Assembly: GCF_946478885.1 (NCBI RefSeq)
Contig: NZ_CAMLDX010000065.1
Location: 1 to 20,536, forward strand
Source of the DNA: an uncultured Bacillus sp.
GTDB lineage: Bacteria > Bacillota > Bacilli > Bacillales_B > DSM-18226
Length of the DNA stretch: 20,536 nt
Direction: 5' to 3'
Shown: piece by piece, positions 7,210 to 17,325 of the stretch
Layout of the letters: every line of letters starts with the position of its first letter
How positions within the stretch are numbered: position 1 is the stretch's first letter
The notes under the pieces: model-generated
The model's input: only the letters and a program-made list of their open reading frames with translations
What the model was told of the DNA's origin: nothing
The model's database searches: none
Position numbers and translations under genes: made by a program

Positions 7210-7773
7210 ATGCAGGAATGGCGGAAACAAACTGAAACGATCTTGTCCGAATTTCAAGAGCAGGCGGGGCTAGGCGACAAGGATACCCTTGTCATCGGTT
7301 GCAGCACAAGCGAAGTGTGCGGTGGAAAAATCGGAACATCCGGAACGTTTGAAGTAGCCGAAATGATCTTTAATGAATTAGAGAAATTCCGCAAAGAGAC
7401 AGGTGTGTCCCTTGCCTTTCAATGCTGCGAGCATCTAAATCGCGCGCTGGTCGTGGAAAAGGAAACAGCCGAAAGACTTGCCTTGGAGGCCGTCTCGGTT
7501 GTTCCTGTTCGAAATGCCGGCGGTGCAATGGCAGCGTACGCTTTTGAACATATGTCAGATCCAGTCATGGTCGAATTTATCAAGGTGGATGCAGGGATCG
7601 ATATCGGGGATACTTTCATTGGCATGCATTTAAAGCATGTTGCTGTGCCGGTTCGTACCTCACTGAACATGATTGGGAATGCCCATGTCACCATGGCCAA
7701 GACCCGACCGAAGTTAATCGGCGGCGAACGAGCTGTTTATGAACGAGATGGCTCCAACACGGTATGTCATTAA
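7210..7773 (+). CDS. ywlG: YwlG, conserved protein of unknown function (UPF0340/TIGR01440)
   Basis: The 187-aa product matches the small YwlG family found beside rpiB and glyA in Bacillaceae. Visible conserved stretches are [33 protein letters not shown] and ADGID-like [24 protein letters not shown]. Several Cys and His residues ([13 protein letters not shown]) suggest a metal or catalytic site, but this is inference; no activity is established to my knowledge. It is predicted soluble, without signal peptide or membrane helices. GAGGGGATGA lies 6-8 nt before the ATG. A strong terminator follows, so it ends its own transcription unit. Confidence 0.88.
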   Translation: MQEWRKQTETILSEFQEQAGLGDKDTLVIGCSTSEVCGGKIGTSGTFEVAEMIFNELEKFRKETGVSLAFQCCEHLNRALVVEKETAERLALEAVSVVPVRNAGGAMAAYAFEHMSDPVMVEFIKVDAGIDIGDTFIGMHLKHVAVPVRTSLNMIGNAHVTMAKTRPKLIGGERAVYERDGSNTVCH

Positions 7774-7796
7774 AACACGAACATTATTCGGATGGC

Positions 7797-7835
7797 AAAA
7801 GGCAGATATGTTGGTCACGTCATATCTGCCTTTTT
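7797..7835 (+). terminator. Strong Rho-independent terminator after ywlG
   Basis: GGCAGATATG (7801-7810) is perfectly complementary to CATATCTGCC (7821-7830), with a 10-nt loop. Four A on the left (7797-7800) extend the stem into the T5 tract (7831-7835). The A/T symmetry means it could also work on the - strand. Confidence 0.92.
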
Positions 7836-8082
7836 GTGCATATAGGAAAAATATGTTCTGCAGTCCATCGATCATGCCGAAAAAAGTGTCAAACACGAAC
7901 GGAACTGAATGGGAGACGAGAATGCTGTGGGCGGATAATGAAAATTCATCCCCGAAGTTTGCCACTGAATGAATCGTTGAACATACAAGTACATTCATGT
8001 CTATTAGGAAGAAAAAACGAAATATGAAACCCGGTAATTATCAAAAAATGTTGAATGAAAGGGCTTTTCTGAAAATAATATC

Positions 8083-8111
8083 TTTCTAAATACGAATAAA
8101 CCTGTTAAAAT
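8083..8111 (+). promoter_or_regulatory. Candidate glyA promoter with extended -10
   Basis: TGTTAAAAT (8103-8111) is an extended -10 element (TG-N-TAAAAT). The -35 at 17-nt spacing is weak (TTTCTA, 8083-8088), as is common with extended -10 promoters. Transcription would start near 8118, giving a leader of about 75 nt. Confidence 0.45.
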
Positions 8112-8132
8112 GGAGAAGGAATTTTCGGAAAT
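8088..8132. promoter_or_regulatory. Candidate PurR box pair for glyA
   Basis: The Bacillus PurBox is AWWWCCGAACWWT, used as inverted pairs. The downstream box AATTTTCGGAAAT (8120-8132) matches the inverted form at 12 of 13 positions. The upstream box AAATACGAATAAA (8088-8100) matches 10 of 13. The 19-nt gap is slightly longer than the usual 16-17. The pair brackets the candidate -10, which suits repression. glyA is a PurR target in B. subtilis, which supports the call. Confidence 0.42.
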
Positions 8133-8191
8133 GATACATGTTAACCAATAGGCATCGCCTAAAAAAAAGAAATGAATAGGGAGGATTCCAA

Positions 8192-9433
8192 ATGAAACAT
8201 ATAGCTCAGCAGGACGAGCAAGTTTTTCAAGCGATACAACAAGAGATTGGTCGTCAACGTTCTAAAATTGAATTGATTGCGTCTGAGAACTTTGTCAGTG
8301 AAGCCGTAATGGAAGCACAAGGTTCTGTTTTAACAAATAAATACGCTGAAGGATATCCTGGAAAACGCTACTATGGCGGATGCGAATATGTGGATATCGT
8401 AGAGGATTTAGCACGTGAACGTGCGAAAGAAATCTTTGGTGCTGAGCATGTAAACGTACAGCCGCACTCAGGGGCACAGGCCAATATGGCAGTTTACTTT
8501 ACAATATTAGAGCCTGGCGACACTGTTCTTGGGATGAACCTTGCTCACGGCGGACACTTAACGCATGGAAGCCCGGTTAACTTCAGTGGCATTCAATATA
8601 ACTTCGTTGAATACGGCGTAGACGAGCAAGATCAACGCATTGACTATAATGATGTACGTGAGAAAGCACTTGCACATAAACCAAAATTGATTGTTGCAGG
8701 GGCAAGTGCATACCCTCGTGAAATCGATTTTGCAAAATTCCGTGAAATTGCAGATGAAGTAGGGGCTTATTTCATGGTGGATATGGCTCACATTGCAGGA
8801 CTTGTAGCAGCTGGTCTTCATCCAAATCCAGTGCCTTACGCACACTTTGTAACAACTACTACTCATAAGACATTGCGCGGACCTCGCGGTGGTATGATTC
8901 TATGTAAGGAAGAGTTTGCTAAAGCACTCGACAAATCGATCTTCCCAGGAATCCAAGGCGGTCCATTAATGCATGTCATCTCTGCCAAAGCTGTGGCACT
9001 TGGAGAGGCTCTTCAGGAAAGCTTCAAGATTTATGCAAAAAATATCATCGCCAATGCACAGCGTTTAGCGGAAGGTCTGCAGAAAGAAGGCTTGACACTT
9101 GTATCAGGTGGAACAGACAACCACTTATTATTAGTTGACCTTCGTTCTATTGGTTTAACTGGTAAAGTGGCTGAATATGTTCTTGATGAAGTCGGCATCA
9201 CGGTTAACAAAAATGCAATCCCTTACGATCCGGAAAAACCATTTGTCACAAGCGGGATCCGTATCGGTACAGCAGCGGTTACTTCCCGCGGCTTCGGCTT
9301 AGAAGAAATGGATGAAATTGCTTCTATCATCGGTTTCACATTGAAAAACCATGAAGACGAAGAAAAGCTTCAAGAAGCAGCAAAACGTGTGATAGATTTA
9401 ACAAGCAAATTTGTCTTGTATCCAGAATTATAA
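8192..9433 (+). CDS. glyA: Serine hydroxymethyltransferase
   Basis: A pyridoxal-phosphate enzyme that converts serine and tetrahydrofolate to glycine and 5,10-methylene-tetrahydrofolate, the main source of one-carbon units for purine, thymidylate and methionine synthesis. The 413-aa length is standard. Visible motifs are [54 protein letters not shown] and [14 protein letters not shown], whose Lys226 binds the cofactor. GGGAGG lies about 8 nt before the ATG. It has its own promoter candidate and a strong terminator on each side, so it is probably transcribed alone. Confidence 0.98.
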   Translation: MKHIAQQDEQVFQAIQQEIGRQRSKIELIASENFVSEAVMEAQGSVLTNKYAEGYPGKRYYGGCEYVDIVEDLARERAKEIFGAEHVNVQPHSGAQANMAVYFTILEPGDTVLGMNLAHGGHLTHGSPVNFSGIQYNFVEYGVDEQDQRIDYNDVREKALAHKPKLIVAGASAYPREIDFAKFREIADEVGAYFMVDMAHIAGLVAAGLHPNPVPYAHFVTTTTHKTLRGPRGGMILCKEEFAKALDKSIFPGIQGGPLMHVISAKAVALGEALQESFKIYAKNIIANAQRLAEGLQKEGLTLVSGGTDNHLLLVDLRSIGLTGKVAEYVLDEVGITVNKNAIPYDPEKPFVTSGIRIGTAAVTSRGFGLEEMDEIASIIGFTLKNHEDEEKLQEAAKRVIDLTSKFVLYPEL

Positions 9434-9505
9434 GAACGGTAAGAAAGAGGCTGTCCGAAAAATGGAAATCCTCTAAACTGAAGTAATCAAGAATACTGAT
9501 CATTC

Positions 9506-9555
9506 AAAGAGGCATCCAAAAGTCGAAAATACGACTTTCCGGATGTCTCTTTTTT
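9506..9555 (+). terminator. Rho-independent terminator after glyA
   Basis: AAAGAGGCATCC (9506-9517) pairs with GGATGTCTCTTT (9541-9552) with one G-U pair. Inside, AAGTCG (9520-9525) pairs with CGACTT (9532-9537). The T tract runs to 9555. Confidence 0.88.
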
Positions 9556-9900
9556 GTTGTGGGTGGACGAAATCTCTGCGGTGAAAGTCCTGAACCATGA
9601 GGGAAGGCTGACTTCAAGACCTTTTCTGTTCGCCATACCAGCGCATCCAGTGTGGTAGGAACTTTCATCACTTTATAATAAAATTTCTTTGTTTTTTTTC
9701 ACAGATCACACCTAAAATTAGAATAAAGCAATAATTTCAACATTTTACTAGTGAGTTGCTGTATAGTTTTTTTTTCTGTAAAATTGATCGGAGTGAATAT
9801 TGTGATTTGATTAAGGCAATGTAAAATGAAAGCTTTTTTTCGAAAATACATCTCAGCAAGCTTTAGATTGTCAAGATTACAAATAAAGGAGCGATTTTTG
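9556..9900. other. Spacer between glyA and upp
   Basis: No gene supported. The first 120 nt include GCGGTGAAAGTCC and GAGGGAAGGC, reminiscent of structured RNAs such as group II intron domain I, but too little is present to assign. The second half is very A+T-rich with T7-T9 tracts and holds the upp promoter candidates. A frame that would extend upp upstream to ATG 9826 has no ribosome site. Confidence 0.45.
9756..9784 (+). promoter_or_regulatory. Candidate upp promoter
   Basis: TTGCTG (9756-9761) and TAAAAT (9779-9784) are 17 nt apart. A second possible pair, TTGTGA (9800-9805) and TAAAAT (9822-9827), is spaced 16 nt. Either would give a leader of about 70-110 nt. Confidence 0.45.
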
Positions 9901-10530
9901 TTGGCAAAAGTATATGTATTTGACCACCCACTCATTCAGCATAAGCTTACATACATCAGGAAAAAGGATACGGGGACGAAGGAATTTAGGGAACTTGTTG
10001 ATGAAGTTGCTACGTTGATGGCCTTTGAAATTACACGTGATATGACCCTTGAGGATATTGAAATTGAAACACCTGTCTCTGTAACCAAATCAAAGGTTCT
10101 TGCTGGAAAGAAAATCGGACTTGTACCGATCCTGCGTGCGGGAATTGGCATGGTTGATGGAGTATTGAAGTTAATTCCTGCTGCCAAAGTAGGACATATT
10201 GGCTTATACCGTGATCCGGAAACATTAAAGCCTGTTGAATATTATGTGAAACTTCCAAGTGATGTAGAAGAACGTGATTTCATTGTTGTGGATCCGATGC
10301 TGGCAACTGGAGGTTCTGCCATTGCCGCGATTGAATCATTAAAGGTACGCGGAGCCAAGCATATTAAATTTATGTGTCTTATTGCTGCCCCTGAAGGAGT
10401 GGAGGCGTTGAAGGCCGCTCACCCTGAGGTAGATATTTATATCGCAGCACTTGATGAGAAATTAAACGACCACGGCTACATTGTTCCTGGGTTAGGCGAT
10501 GCCGGGGATCGATTGTTCGGAACAAAGTAA
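9901..10530 (+). CDS. upp: Uracil phosphoribosyltransferase
   Basis: Salvage enzyme that makes UMP from uracil and PRPP in the cytosol. The 209-aa product from TTG 9901 begins [19 protein letters not shown], as in other Bacillus Upp proteins, and matches the family length. The PRPP-binding loop is [12 protein letters not shown], and the uracil-binding C-terminus is [22 protein letters not shown]-like [12 protein letters not shown] is also typical. AAAGGAG (9885-9891) lies 9 nt before TTG 9901; the adjacent TTG at 9898 is an alternative one codon longer. No pyrimidine-type attenuator was recognised upstream. Confidence 0.97.
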   Translation: MAKVYVFDHPLIQHKLTYIRKKDTGTKEFRELVDEVATLMAFEITRDMTLEDIEIETPVSVTKSKVLAGKKIGLVPILRAGIGMVDGVLKLIPAAKVGHIGLYRDPETLKPVEYYVKLPSDVEERDFIVVDPMLATGGSAIAAIESLKVRGAKHIKFMCLIAAPEGVEALKAAHPEVDIYIAALDEKLNDHGYIVPGLGDAGDRLFGTK

Positions 10531-10542
10531 ATCATGAGGATT

Positions 10543-10598
10543 GCCGCACATTGCGGCTGTATCCATGCAGGGTGAGGCTCATAATCGGCCTCACCTTT
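10543..10598 (+). other. Two hairpins between upp and wecB
   Basis: GCCGCA (10543-10548) pairs with TGCGGC (10552-10557). GGTGAGGC (10571-10578) pairs perfectly with GCCTCACC (10588-10595) over a 9-nt loop, followed by only TTT. They could be a weak terminator or an mRNA end or stability element allowing partial read-through into wecB. Confidence 0.5.
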
Positions 10599-10663
10599 AG
10601 TATAAGGGCCTGGCTGGAGGAGTCGCGATACCAGTATCGTCCTGAAGGAAGGGGTGCAATTGA

Positions 10664-11806
10664 ATGAACCGACCAATAAAAGTAATGACCATTTTTGGCA
10701 CAAGGCCTGAAGCGATCAAAATGGCGCCGCTTGTCCTAGAGTTGAAAAAACATCCGGAGCATTTTGCTGCAATTGTTACCGTCACAGCGCAGCATCGCCA
10801 AATGCTTGACCAAGTATTACATATCTTTGAGATTGTGCCAGACTATGATTTAAATATTATGAAAGATCGGCAGACATTAATCGATGTGACGACACGCGGC
10901 CTTGAAGGTCTGGATCGTATTATGAAGGAAGTGCAGCCGGATATTGTACTTGTCCATGGGGATACGACGACAACCTTTACTGCCAGTCTGGCTGCTTATT
11001 ATAATCAAATCCCTGTTGGCCATGTGGAAGCGGGTTTAAGGACCTGGAATAAGTACTCCCCGTATCCGGAAGAAATGAACCGCCAATTGACCGGAGTGAT
11101 CGCCGACCTGCATTTTGCGCCGACGACAAAATCTGCCGGCAATCTTATTCAGGAAAACAAACAACAGGATAATATTTTTATTACAGGCAACACGGCCATT
11201 GATGCCTTACACACGACAGTAAAAAAAGAATATGATCACGAGGTGTTGCGCCGGATTGGGAATAATCGCCTCATTCTGCTGACAGCCCATCGCCGGGAAA
11301 ACCTGGGTCAGCCGATGCGGAATATGTTCCATGCGATAAAGAGAATTGTTGATGAACATGAGGACGTCCATGTTGTGTATCCGGTCCATATGAACCCGGC
11401 TGTACGGGAAGTGGCGGATGAAATTCTTGGACATGATCCGCGGATTCAACTGATTGAACCGCTCGATGTCATCGACTTCCATAATTTTGCTGCCCGCGCC
11501 CATTTGATTTTGACCGATTCAGGCGGTGTACAGGAGGAAGCTCCGTCGCTGGGAGTTCCGGTTCTGGTGCTTCGTGACACGACTGAAAGACCCGAAGGTA
11601 TCGAAGCGGGGACTCTTAAGCTGGCTGGTACAGAGGAAGAAACGATTTATGCGATGGCAAAAGAGCTATTAACCGATGATGTCGAATACAAGAAAATGGC
11701 AAAGGCTTCCAATCCATATGGAGACGGACAGGCATCACGCCGGATTTGCGAGGCCATTCGTTTTTATTTTAAACAGACCGCTCACCGTCCGGATGAATAT
11801 CGGTAA
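10664..11806 (+). CDS. wecB: UDP-N-acetylglucosamine 2-epimerase (non-hydrolysing)
   Basis: Interconverts UDP-GlcNAc and UDP-ManNAc, the precursor for wall teichoic acid linkage units and other surface polymers (called mnaA in B. subtilis). The 380-aa length is typical. Motifs in order: FGTRPEAIKMAPL (Arg14), LVHGDTTTTF (Asp100), HVEAGLRTWNKYSPYPEEMNR (shown here in part; Glu122 and Glu136), TAHRRENLG (His209), then TDSGGVQEEAPSLG and LRDTTERPEG. The ATG at 10664 follows AAGGAAGGGGTG by about 9 nt. Its position after upp and before the atp genes is common in Bacillus relatives. A terminator follows. Confidence 0.96.
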   Translation: MNRPIKVMTIFGTRPEAIKMAPLVLELKKHPEHFAAIVTVTAQHRQMLDQVLHIFEIVPDYDLNIMKDRQTLIDVTTRGLEGLDRIMKEVQPDIVLVHGDTTTTFTASLAAYYNQIPVGHVEAGLRTWNKYSPYPEEMNRQLTGVIADLHFAPTTKSAGNLIQENKQQDNIFITGNTAIDALHTTVKKEYDHEVLRRIGNNRLILLTAHRRENLGQPMRNMFHAIKRIVDEHEDVHVVYPVHMNPAVREVADEILGHDPRIQLIEPLDVIDFHNFAARAHLILTDSGGVQEEAPSLGVPVLVLRDTTERPEGIEAGTLKLAGTEEETIYAMAKELLTDDVEYKKMAKASNPYGDGQASRRICEAIRFYFKQTAHRPDEYR

Positions 11807-11830
11807 CGAAGTCGGGTTCAATGAGAATAC

Positions 11831-11898
11831 AAGACAGTTCCTCTTGCAAGATGCAGCCTGCCACTAGGCAATTGATTCTGAGCAGGGACTGTCTTTTT
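11831..11898 (+). terminator. Rho-independent terminator after wecB
   Basis: AAGACAGTTCCT (11831-11842) pairs over 12 positions with AGGGACTGTCTT (11884-11895), with one G-U pair. A T5 tract covers 11894-11898. The 41-nt loop holds a smaller hairpin, GCCT/AGGC. The long stem and T tract make it convincing despite the large loop. Confidence 0.75.
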
Positions 11899-12083
11899 AT
11901 CATATAAGGATTGAAGTCCTGATATTCTTCAAACAGCTCTTTGTGATGATACTTTTTCCTGCAATCATAAAAAGATTCCTGGAATAGCCGTATTTAATGA
12001 TTTCTGCTGTATCATTGGAAATCAATTTCGTTCGCATACCTCCGCTGTGATTAGCAAACCCTAGCAAAAAAGGGGGTCATAGC

Positions 12084-14495
12084 GTGAAACGTGTCATTTA
12101 TCTTTTCTTTATTTTTTCTTTATTGCTCTATTGTACAGCTGCGAACCCATTACTGGGTATCCCATCTTTCGGATATCATGTTTCAGCCGACAATAGTTCA
12201 AAGATGACCCGTTTTAATCGGGCTCTTATTTTTCAGGCAGAGCAAAAGGGAACAGCTGCGATACCTCCGCTGCCGGCTCCTGATCGCAATCATGCACAAA
12301 TTGCGATAGCCATCACCAAGCACCGCATGACCATAAGTGAAATAAAGAAGCTCATTCAAAAATATCCGCAGCTTCAGCTAAGAAACCAATACTGCCTCGC
12401 ACTAACCGGCTTCTCAGTTCAGGGGTCTCAGGCCATGCTTGAAAACCTTGCCGGGGAAAAAGAAGTTCAGCAAGTGGCGTTGGTCAACCGATACATAACA
12501 GGCGGGCAAAATAGCTCAGGTTCAATATCCGCGCTATCCGGTTCGTCCTCAGAAACCGCCCCGACAGCCGGACATTTTATCACGAATCAGTACCAGGTCC
12601 AAGCCGCTGATAATATGGAGCTGATTGGAGCAACAAAGGCGCGGGGGATTCTGGATAAAAGACTGACCGGTAAAGGGGTAAAGATCGGTATCATTGATAC
12701 CGGAGTCGATTATAAGCACCGGGATTTAAGCCGGAATTTCAAAGGAGGGCGGGATATAGTGGACGGAGATGGTGACCCGATGGAGACGAAGGGGGCGTTC
12801 GGACAGGTAACGCTGCACGGCACTCATGTGGCGGGCATTATTGCCGCAAACGGACAGATGAAAGGCGTGGCTCCCGAGGCGTCGATTTACGCCTATCGAG
12901 CTCTCGGTCCGGGAGGCTATGGAACATCCGAGCAAATCCTTGCTGCCATTGAACAGGCAATCAAAGACAAAGTGGATATTCTCAACCTGTCGCTCGGAAC
13001 CAATGTGAACGGCCCTGATCTGCCATTAAGCATTGCCCTAAACAAAGCAGTGGATTACGGCATTGTTGCGGTAACCTCCTCGGGAAACTCCGGACCCAAT
13101 GACTGGACAGTCGGTTCTCCGGGTACAGCCTCCAAGGCCCTTTCTGTTGGAGCCTCTACACCGACCCTCCATATACCATATATCCTGGATCAGGATGGAG
13201 AACGTATCAGGCTCGAATCAATGCAGGGATCGGCGCCATGGGAGTTGAATCGTGAATACAGGCTGATCAACGGAGGGATCGGCAGACCGCAGGAGCTTCG
13301 CGAGGCCCGCGGAAAAATCGTTCTATTGGAGCGGGGGCATCTTACATTTTTGGAAAAAGTAAAAAACGCCGCCGAAGCCGGTGCTGTTGCAGCGATCATT
13401 TTTAACAATACGCAGGGTCCGCTCCTTGGAAACCTCGAACAGATAAGTCCGATTCCCATTATGGGCATTACAAAAAAAGAAGGGAAACGACTGTTACGGA
13501 AGATGGAAGCGGGTGATGTCCGTATAAAAACCGCCGTTTTGGAGGAGAAAGACACGCTGGCTCCTTTTAGTTCACGTGGTCCGGTGACTTCAACATGGGA
13601 AATTAAACCGGACGTCCTCGCACCGGGTGTAGCGATTCAGAGCACGGTTCCTGGTGGCTACATCCCCATGCAAGGAACGTCTATGGCAGCGCCGCACGTC
13701 GCAGGAGCAGCCGCTCTTATTAAACAGGCGCATCCGGACTGGAGCCCAGAGCAAATCAAAGCAGCGTTGATGAACAATGCCAAACCATTACGGAATTCAA
13801 ATGGCAGGTTATACCGTACGTATGAGCAAGGGGCAGGACGAATCCAATTGGAGGAATCACTAAAAGCAGAGGTGCTTGCCTATCCTGCGTCACTTCAGTT
13901 CGGTCGTTTCCGCATAAATGACAGGCTTCATGAGCATACGGCAGAAATAATCATTGAAAACATCAGCGAGGAAGAAAAGCGTATCTCCTTTTCAGTGCCT
14001 AAGCATGAACCAGGTATCGATTGGCATATTCCGCTTCCGTTGATGTTACAGCCGGGGGAAAAAAAGAAAGTAGAAATTCATCTTTCAGCTGAACCGGAGT
14101 TTTTGCAGAACAAGATCCGGGATGGATCATTGCTGATGCACGCAGATAGCCGGGAAATCCGCATTCCGTATCTATTTGTGCTGGAAGAGCCTGATTACCC
14201 GCGGGTGATGGGGTTTGACTTTGGTGCCGGGGACATGCCGGGCACTTTCCGTTATGAGGTTTACCTGCCGGGCGGGGCTGATGAATTTGGTATTGCCTTG
14301 TTTGATCCGGATACGCAACGATTTGTTCAATTTCTAGATTGGAAACGCCATGTCGGGAAAGGACTGCTAAAGCAAGAATTGACAGGGGAACAGTTGCCGG
14401 ATGAAGGGCTTTATATCGGAAAGGTTTTTGCCAGAAAGTCTGGGAAGGAGGATATGCTTGATACATTTCTTCCTATATATAAGTCCTTAAAATAG
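12084..14495 (+). CDS. Secreted Vpr-like subtilisin family serine protease (S8)
   Basis: A secreted endopeptidase of 803 aa, close to the size of B. subtilis Vpr (about 806). Layout: signal peptide (MKRVIYLFF, hydrophobic to about 20), an inhibitor-type propeptide (about 70-140), then the subtilase domain. The catalytic triad is complete: Asp205 in IGIIDTGVDYKH, His245 in LHGTHVAGIIAA, and Ser533 in GTSMAAPHVAGAAAL, with oxyanion Asn335 in SSGNSGP. A protease-associated domain is inserted at about 375-485 (GKIVLLERGHLTF, AGAVAAIIFNN). A beta-rich C-terminal part of about 200 residues follows. The GTG start has AAAAGGGGG about 9 nt upstream. Cys17 is not in a proper lipobox (LLYC), so a lipoprotein is unlikely. 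It likely supplies amino acids from extracellular protein. Confidence 0.94.
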   Translation: MKRVIYLFFIFSLLLYCTAANPLLGIPSFGYHVSADNSSKMTRFNRALIFQAEQKGTAAIPPLPAPDRNHAQIAIAITKHRMTISEIKKLIQKYPQLQLRNQYCLALTGFSVQGSQAMLENLAGEKEVQQVALVNRYITGGQNSSGSISALSGSSSETAPTAGHFITNQYQVQAADNMELIGATKARGILDKRLTGKGVKIGIIDTGVDYKHRDLSRNFKGGRDIVDGDGDPMETKGAFGQVTLHGTHVAGIIAANGQMKGVAPEASIYAYRALGPGGYGTSEQILAAIEQAIKDKVDILNLSLGTNVNGPDLPLSIALNKAVDYGIVAVTSSGNSGPNDWTVGSPGTASKALSVGASTPTLHIPYILDQDGERIRLESMQGSAPWELNREYRLINGGIGRPQELREARGKIVLLERGHLTFLEKVKNAAEAGAVAAIIFNNTQGPLLGNLEQISPIPIMGITKKEGKRLLRKMEAGDVRIKTAVLEEKDTLAPFSSRGPVTSTWEIKPDVLAPGVAIQSTVPGGYIPMQGTSMAAPHVAGAAALIKQAHPDWSPEQIKAALMNNAKPLRNSNGRLYRTYEQGAGRIQLEESLKAEVLAYPASLQFGRFRINDRLHEHTAEIIIENISEEEKRISFSVPKHEPGIDWHIPLPLMLQPGEKKKVEIHLSAEPEFLQNKIRDGSLLMHADSREIRIPYLFVLEEPDYPRVMGFDFGAGDMPGTFRYEVYLPGGADEFGIALFDPDTQRFVQFLDWKRHVGKGLLKQELTGEQLPDEGLYIGKVFARKSGKEDMLDTFLPIYKSLK

Positions 14496-14633
14496 AGAAA
14501 TATAAGACCGAGTCAGAATAATCAGTCACGAAAAGAAAAAATTCGAAAAATAGTCAAATAATAAATGGTGAGAAAATCCACTTAAATGAGTACGGTTTTA
14601 TTTCGAAAATAGACAAACTCCATTCGAATTATA

Positions 14634-14649
14634 TGTGACATTAATCACT
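14634..14649. promoter_or_regulatory. Fnr/Rex-type dyad TGTGA-N6-TCACT
   Basis: TGTGACATTAATCACT matches the site reported for B. subtilis Fnr (TGTGA-N6-TCACT) and is close to the Rex operator (TTGTGA-N6-TCACAA). A weaker copy, TGTGA-N6-TCGGT, starts at 14686. The dyad is about 165 nt upstream of the atp promoter candidate. Confidence 0.45.
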
Positions 14650-14807
14650 GTAAATAGAGCGTTTTAAATGTGAAAGAGACGACCATGTGATAAAAATCGG
14701 TATATGGCAACTTCTAATAACGCTATTTTAGGAGGCGTTACAACAAATTGTTACAAAAATATGAACGGAAATAGATTTAAATGTGTCGAATTTTCAAAAC
14801 AAACGCA

Positions 14808-14836
14808 TTGACATTGATAAAGTGCTATTGTATGCT
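14808..14836 (+). promoter_or_regulatory. Sigma-A promoter for the atp operon
   Basis: A perfect TTGACA (14808-14813) lies 17 nt before TATGCT (14831-14836). Start of transcription would be near 14843, giving a leader of about 200 nt. A perfect TATAAT at 14846-14851 with a poor -35 could be an alternative start. Confidence 0.7.
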
Positions 14837-14942
14837 ATTCAAGGGTATAATGAGAGGGTTTTCAGAAAAATTTCATAATATATATATTGAAAATTTTGAA
14901 AATGATTTTCCCTAATCCGCGAAAAGTTTTCCTTAATTTGGA

Positions 14943-14993
14943 GATAACATTCGGACTTCATCACATTGCAAAAAAATGTTATCCTAGTGAAGT
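14943..14993 (+). promoter_or_regulatory. Structured atp operon leader: two interlocked helices
   Basis: GATAACATT (14943-14951) is perfectly complementary to AATGTTATC (14975-14983). ACTTCA (14955-14960), inside that loop, is complementary to TGAAGT (14988-14993), outside it. The two helices can form a pseudoknot, or compete as alternative hairpins. They lie in the predicted leader, 52-100 nt before atpZ. The rest of 14496-15044 is A+T-rich without a gene; a TAACGC/GCGTTA hairpin lies at 14718-14740. Confidence 0.45.
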
Positions 14994-15044
14994 AACTTGT
15001 TTTATTTTGTCTCACTATGACTATTCATAAAAAAGGATGGTTTG

Positions 15045-15266
15045 ATGAGTCAAGATCGTCATTCGTTCAGGGCGTATGCTCTTATGTCTGCCATTGTCTC
15101 TCAACTGGTCGGCTCGATTTTAGCCGGGATTTTCTTAGGAAGATGGATTGACAGCCACACTGGAACGGAACCATTATTTCTCATTGTCGGTTTGTTATTA
15201 GGGTTAAGTATAGGCGTTTATGCTATGCTGCGTTTAATTCGCCAATTTTATTCGGGAGATCAGTAA
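15045..15266 (+). CDS. atpZ: AtpZ/AtpI-family small membrane protein
   Basis: A 73-residue protein of the ATPase_gene1 family that precedes atpI in many Firmicute atp operons. Related AtpZ proteins are linked to Mg2+ supply or ATP synthase assembly; the exact role is unsettled. Two hydrophobic helices are seen, about residues 13-33 (SAIVSQLVGSILAGIFLG) and 43-64 (EPLFLIVGLLLGLSIGVYAML), with the conserved GRW(I)D between them. ATG 15045 has AAAAGGATGG about 5 nt upstream; TTG at 15042 is also in frame. It is the first gene of the atp operon, 3 nt before atpI. Confidence 0.88.
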   Translation: MSQDRHSFRAYALMSAIVSQLVGSILAGIFLGRWIDSHTGTEPLFLIVGLLLGLSIGVYAMLRLIRQFYSGDQ

Positions 15267-15269
15267 ATT

Positions 15270-16387
<1,118 letters not shown>

Positions 16388-16409
16388 ATATAAATTTGTT
16401 CTCTAATGA

Positions 16410-16661
<252 letters not shown>

Positions 16662-16678
16662 TAGAACGTATCAAACTT

Positions 16679-16709
16679 ATGGCGAAGAACCTTGTTGAAA
16701 CTTCGCCAT
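16679..16709 (+). other. Intercistronic hairpin after atpE
   Basis: ATGGCGAAG (16679-16687) is perfectly complementary to CTTCGCCAT (16701-16709), with a 13-nt loop. There is no strong T tract, so full termination is unlikely. It may protect the atpE message from 3' decay or reduce read-through, fitting the need for many c subunits per complex. Confidence 0.6.
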
Positions 16710-16761
16710 TCCTTTATGCCTTATAATGAATGTCAGATGATAAATATAACGGTGTTGATAG

Positions 16762-17324
<563 letters not shown>

Positions 17325-17325
<1 letters not shown>

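Larger units (their letters stand above)
7836..8191. other. Spacer before glyA
   Basis: No gene is supported. Short open frames crossing the ywlG end into this stretch lack ribosome sites and family likeness. The downstream half holds the candidate glyA promoter and PurR sites, and AGGGAGG just before glyA. Confidence 0.6.

Noticed and set aside
7714..8027. Several short frames across the ywlG end and terminator
   Set aside because: They cross a strong terminator hairpin, lack ribosome sites and have no protein-like features.
9570..9640. Cobalamin riboswitch suggested by GGTGAAAGTCC and GGGAAGG
   Set aside because: The conserved core of that riboswitch is missing and the downstream gene (upp) is not a vitamin B12 gene.
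9826..9900. Upstream extension of upp to ATG 9826
   Set aside because: No ribosome site at 9826, while AAAGGAG precedes TTG 9901, which gives the standard 209-aa protein.
14731..14812. Small frame from ATG 14761 after AGGAGG-like sequence
   Set aside because: The ribosome-site distance is about 25 nt, the frame is 16 codons, and it runs into the atp promoter.
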